Source of the DNA: CAYLHS01 sp964594235
GTDB lineage: Bacteria; Actinomycetota; Acidimicrobiia; Spongiisociales; UBA4744
Direction: 5' to 3'
Assembly (NCBI GenBank): GCA_964594235.1
Contig: CAZQMF010000079.1
Coordinates: forward strand, 1-5,369
Length of the DNA stretch: 5,369 nucleotides
The position numbers and the translations under genes were made by a program. Numbering within the stretch: the stretch's first letter is position 1; each line of letters opens with the position of its first letter. The notes under the pieces are model-generated. The model was not told the origin of the DNA. It saw only the letters and a list, made by a program, of their open reading frames with translations, and made no database searches. Shown here piece after piece: positions 4,800 to 5,369 of this stretch.

Positions 4800-5228
4800 T
4801 CAAGCCTCGACGATGATCCCCATCGAACGGGCGGTGCCTTCGATGATCCTCATCGCTCCCTCGATGTCCACAGCGTTCAGGTCGGGCATCTTCGTCTCGG
4901 CAATCTGTCGCACCTGGTTCCTGGTGACCGATCCGACCTTCTCGGTGTTGGGCGTCGAGGAGCCTTTCACAACACGGGCGGCCTGCCGCAGCAGCACTGC
5001 GGCCGGGGGCGTCTTCGTGACAAAGGTGAACGTCCGGTCCTCATAGATCGAGATCTCGACAGGAATGATGGTGCCTGTCTGGCTCTCGGTCGCTGCGTTG
5101 TAGGCCCGCACGAAGTCCATGATGTTGACTCCGTGCTGGCCAAGCGCCGGCCCCACCGGCGGCGCGGGGGTAGCCTGACCTGCCGGAATCTGCAGCTTCA
5201 GGATCGCCGCCAGTTTCTTACGTGCCAT
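4800..5228 (-). CDS. rplK: 50S ribosomal protein L11
   Basis: Binds the GTPase-associated region of 23S rRNA at the base of the L10-L12 stalk. It takes part in factor-dependent GTP hydrolysis and stringent-response sensing, and forms part of the thiostrepton site. The product is 142 residues, standard length. Residues 1-70 are the N-terminal domain, with the proline-rich helix region (LQIPAGQATPAPPVGPALG, then QHGVNIMDF). Residues about 75-142 are the rRNA-binding domain (TKTPPAAVLLRQAA, NTEKVGSVTRNQV, IEGTARSMGI). ATG at 5228 has AGAGGA 7 nt upstream and the usual MARKK opening. It begins 19 nt after the nusG stop, so the two are probably cotranscribed, and is followed by the structured 107-nt spacer before rplA. 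Confidence 0.98.
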   Translation of the reverse strand: MARKKLAAILKLQIPAGQATPAPPVGPALGQHGVNIMDFVRAYNAATESQTGTIIPVEISIYEDRTFTFVTKTPPAAVLLRQAARVVKGSSTPNTEKVGSVTRNQVRQIAETKMPDLNAVDIEGAMRIIEGTARSMGIIVEA

Positions 5229-5247
5229 GTACGTGTCCTCTGATCTG

Positions 5248-5369
5248 CTACTGCTTCTGGATGTCGCCGAACCCGAGTTCGACGGGAGTGTCCCTGCCGA
5301 AGATGTTGACGAGAACGGTGACCTTCTGCTGATCGATGTCCATGTCCTCGATCACGCCGTTGAAGTCGG
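5248..5369 (-). CDS. nusG: Transcription elongation/antitermination factor NusG, C-terminal end (partial)
   Basis: Only the last 39 codons and the TAG stop (5250-5248) are in the window. They encode a KOW domain: DFNGVIEDMDIDQQKVTV, then LVNIFGRDTPVELGFGDIQKQ-type residues to the end. The FGR-TPVEL motif is characteristic of NusG. NusG binds RNA polymerase through its missing N-terminal domain; the KOW domain contacts Rho or the S10-NusE/ribosome, linking transcription to termination or translation. Its place immediately before rplK is the standard gene order in most bacteria and supports the call. Nothing unusual is seen in the fragment. Confidence 0.95.
   Translation of the reverse strand, partial: DFNGVIEDMDIDQQKVTVLVNIFGRDTPVELGFGDIQKQ

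Overview
The window is one stretch of the conserved nusG-rplK-rplA-rplJ-rplL-rpoB ribosomal protein / RNA polymerase cluster, with every gene on the minus strand, so transcription runs from high to low coordinates. It is cut at both ends. The right edge holds the last 39 residues of NusG, and the left edge cuts RpoB after 573 codons. The protein sequences, especially RpoB, look actinobacterial. High GC, a TTG start for rpoB and an RpoB N-terminus shorter than I remember for Streptomyces or Mycobacterium point to a deep-branching actinomycete, perhaps of Acidimicrobiia type. That placement is inference. A run of exactly 100 N inside rplJ shows this is a draft scaffold, quite possibly from a metagenome.

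In transcription order: the nusG 3' end (5369-5248), a 19-nt gap, rplK (5228-4800), a 107-nt structured gap, rplA (4692-3976), a 667-nt non-coding region, rplJ (3308-2299), a 5-nt gap, rplL (2293-1913), a 192-nt gap with a strong hairpin and a candidate promoter, then rpoB (1720 to the edge). L11, L1, L10 and L12 build the two mobile stalks of the 50S subunit. L10 and L12 form the factor-recruiting complex, L11 sits at its base, and L1 forms the E-site stalk. NusG and RpoB belong to the transcription machinery.

The most interesting parts are regulatory or concern the end of L10. (1) The roughly 120 nt before rplJ look like an L10 leader. A 13-bp long-range complementarity competes with a hairpin just upstream of the rplJ ribosome binding site, which is the arrangement expected for L10(L12)-controlled attenuation. 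(2) L10 carries a tail of about 140 residues containing an exact 135-bp (45-residue) tandem repeat. The N run falls in this repeat. Repeat logic predicts that the true gap is 29 bp (or 29 plus a multiple of 135), which restores the reading frame. (3) All three long spacers carry arrays of one degenerate heptamer family (RCNRACA-like) in both orientations. (4) The 435 nt between the rplA end and the heptamer arrays hold no credible gene but many small inverted repeats, including a spaced 12-bp pair.

I see no mobile-element gene, tRNA, rRNA, CRISPR array or plausible plus-strand gene.
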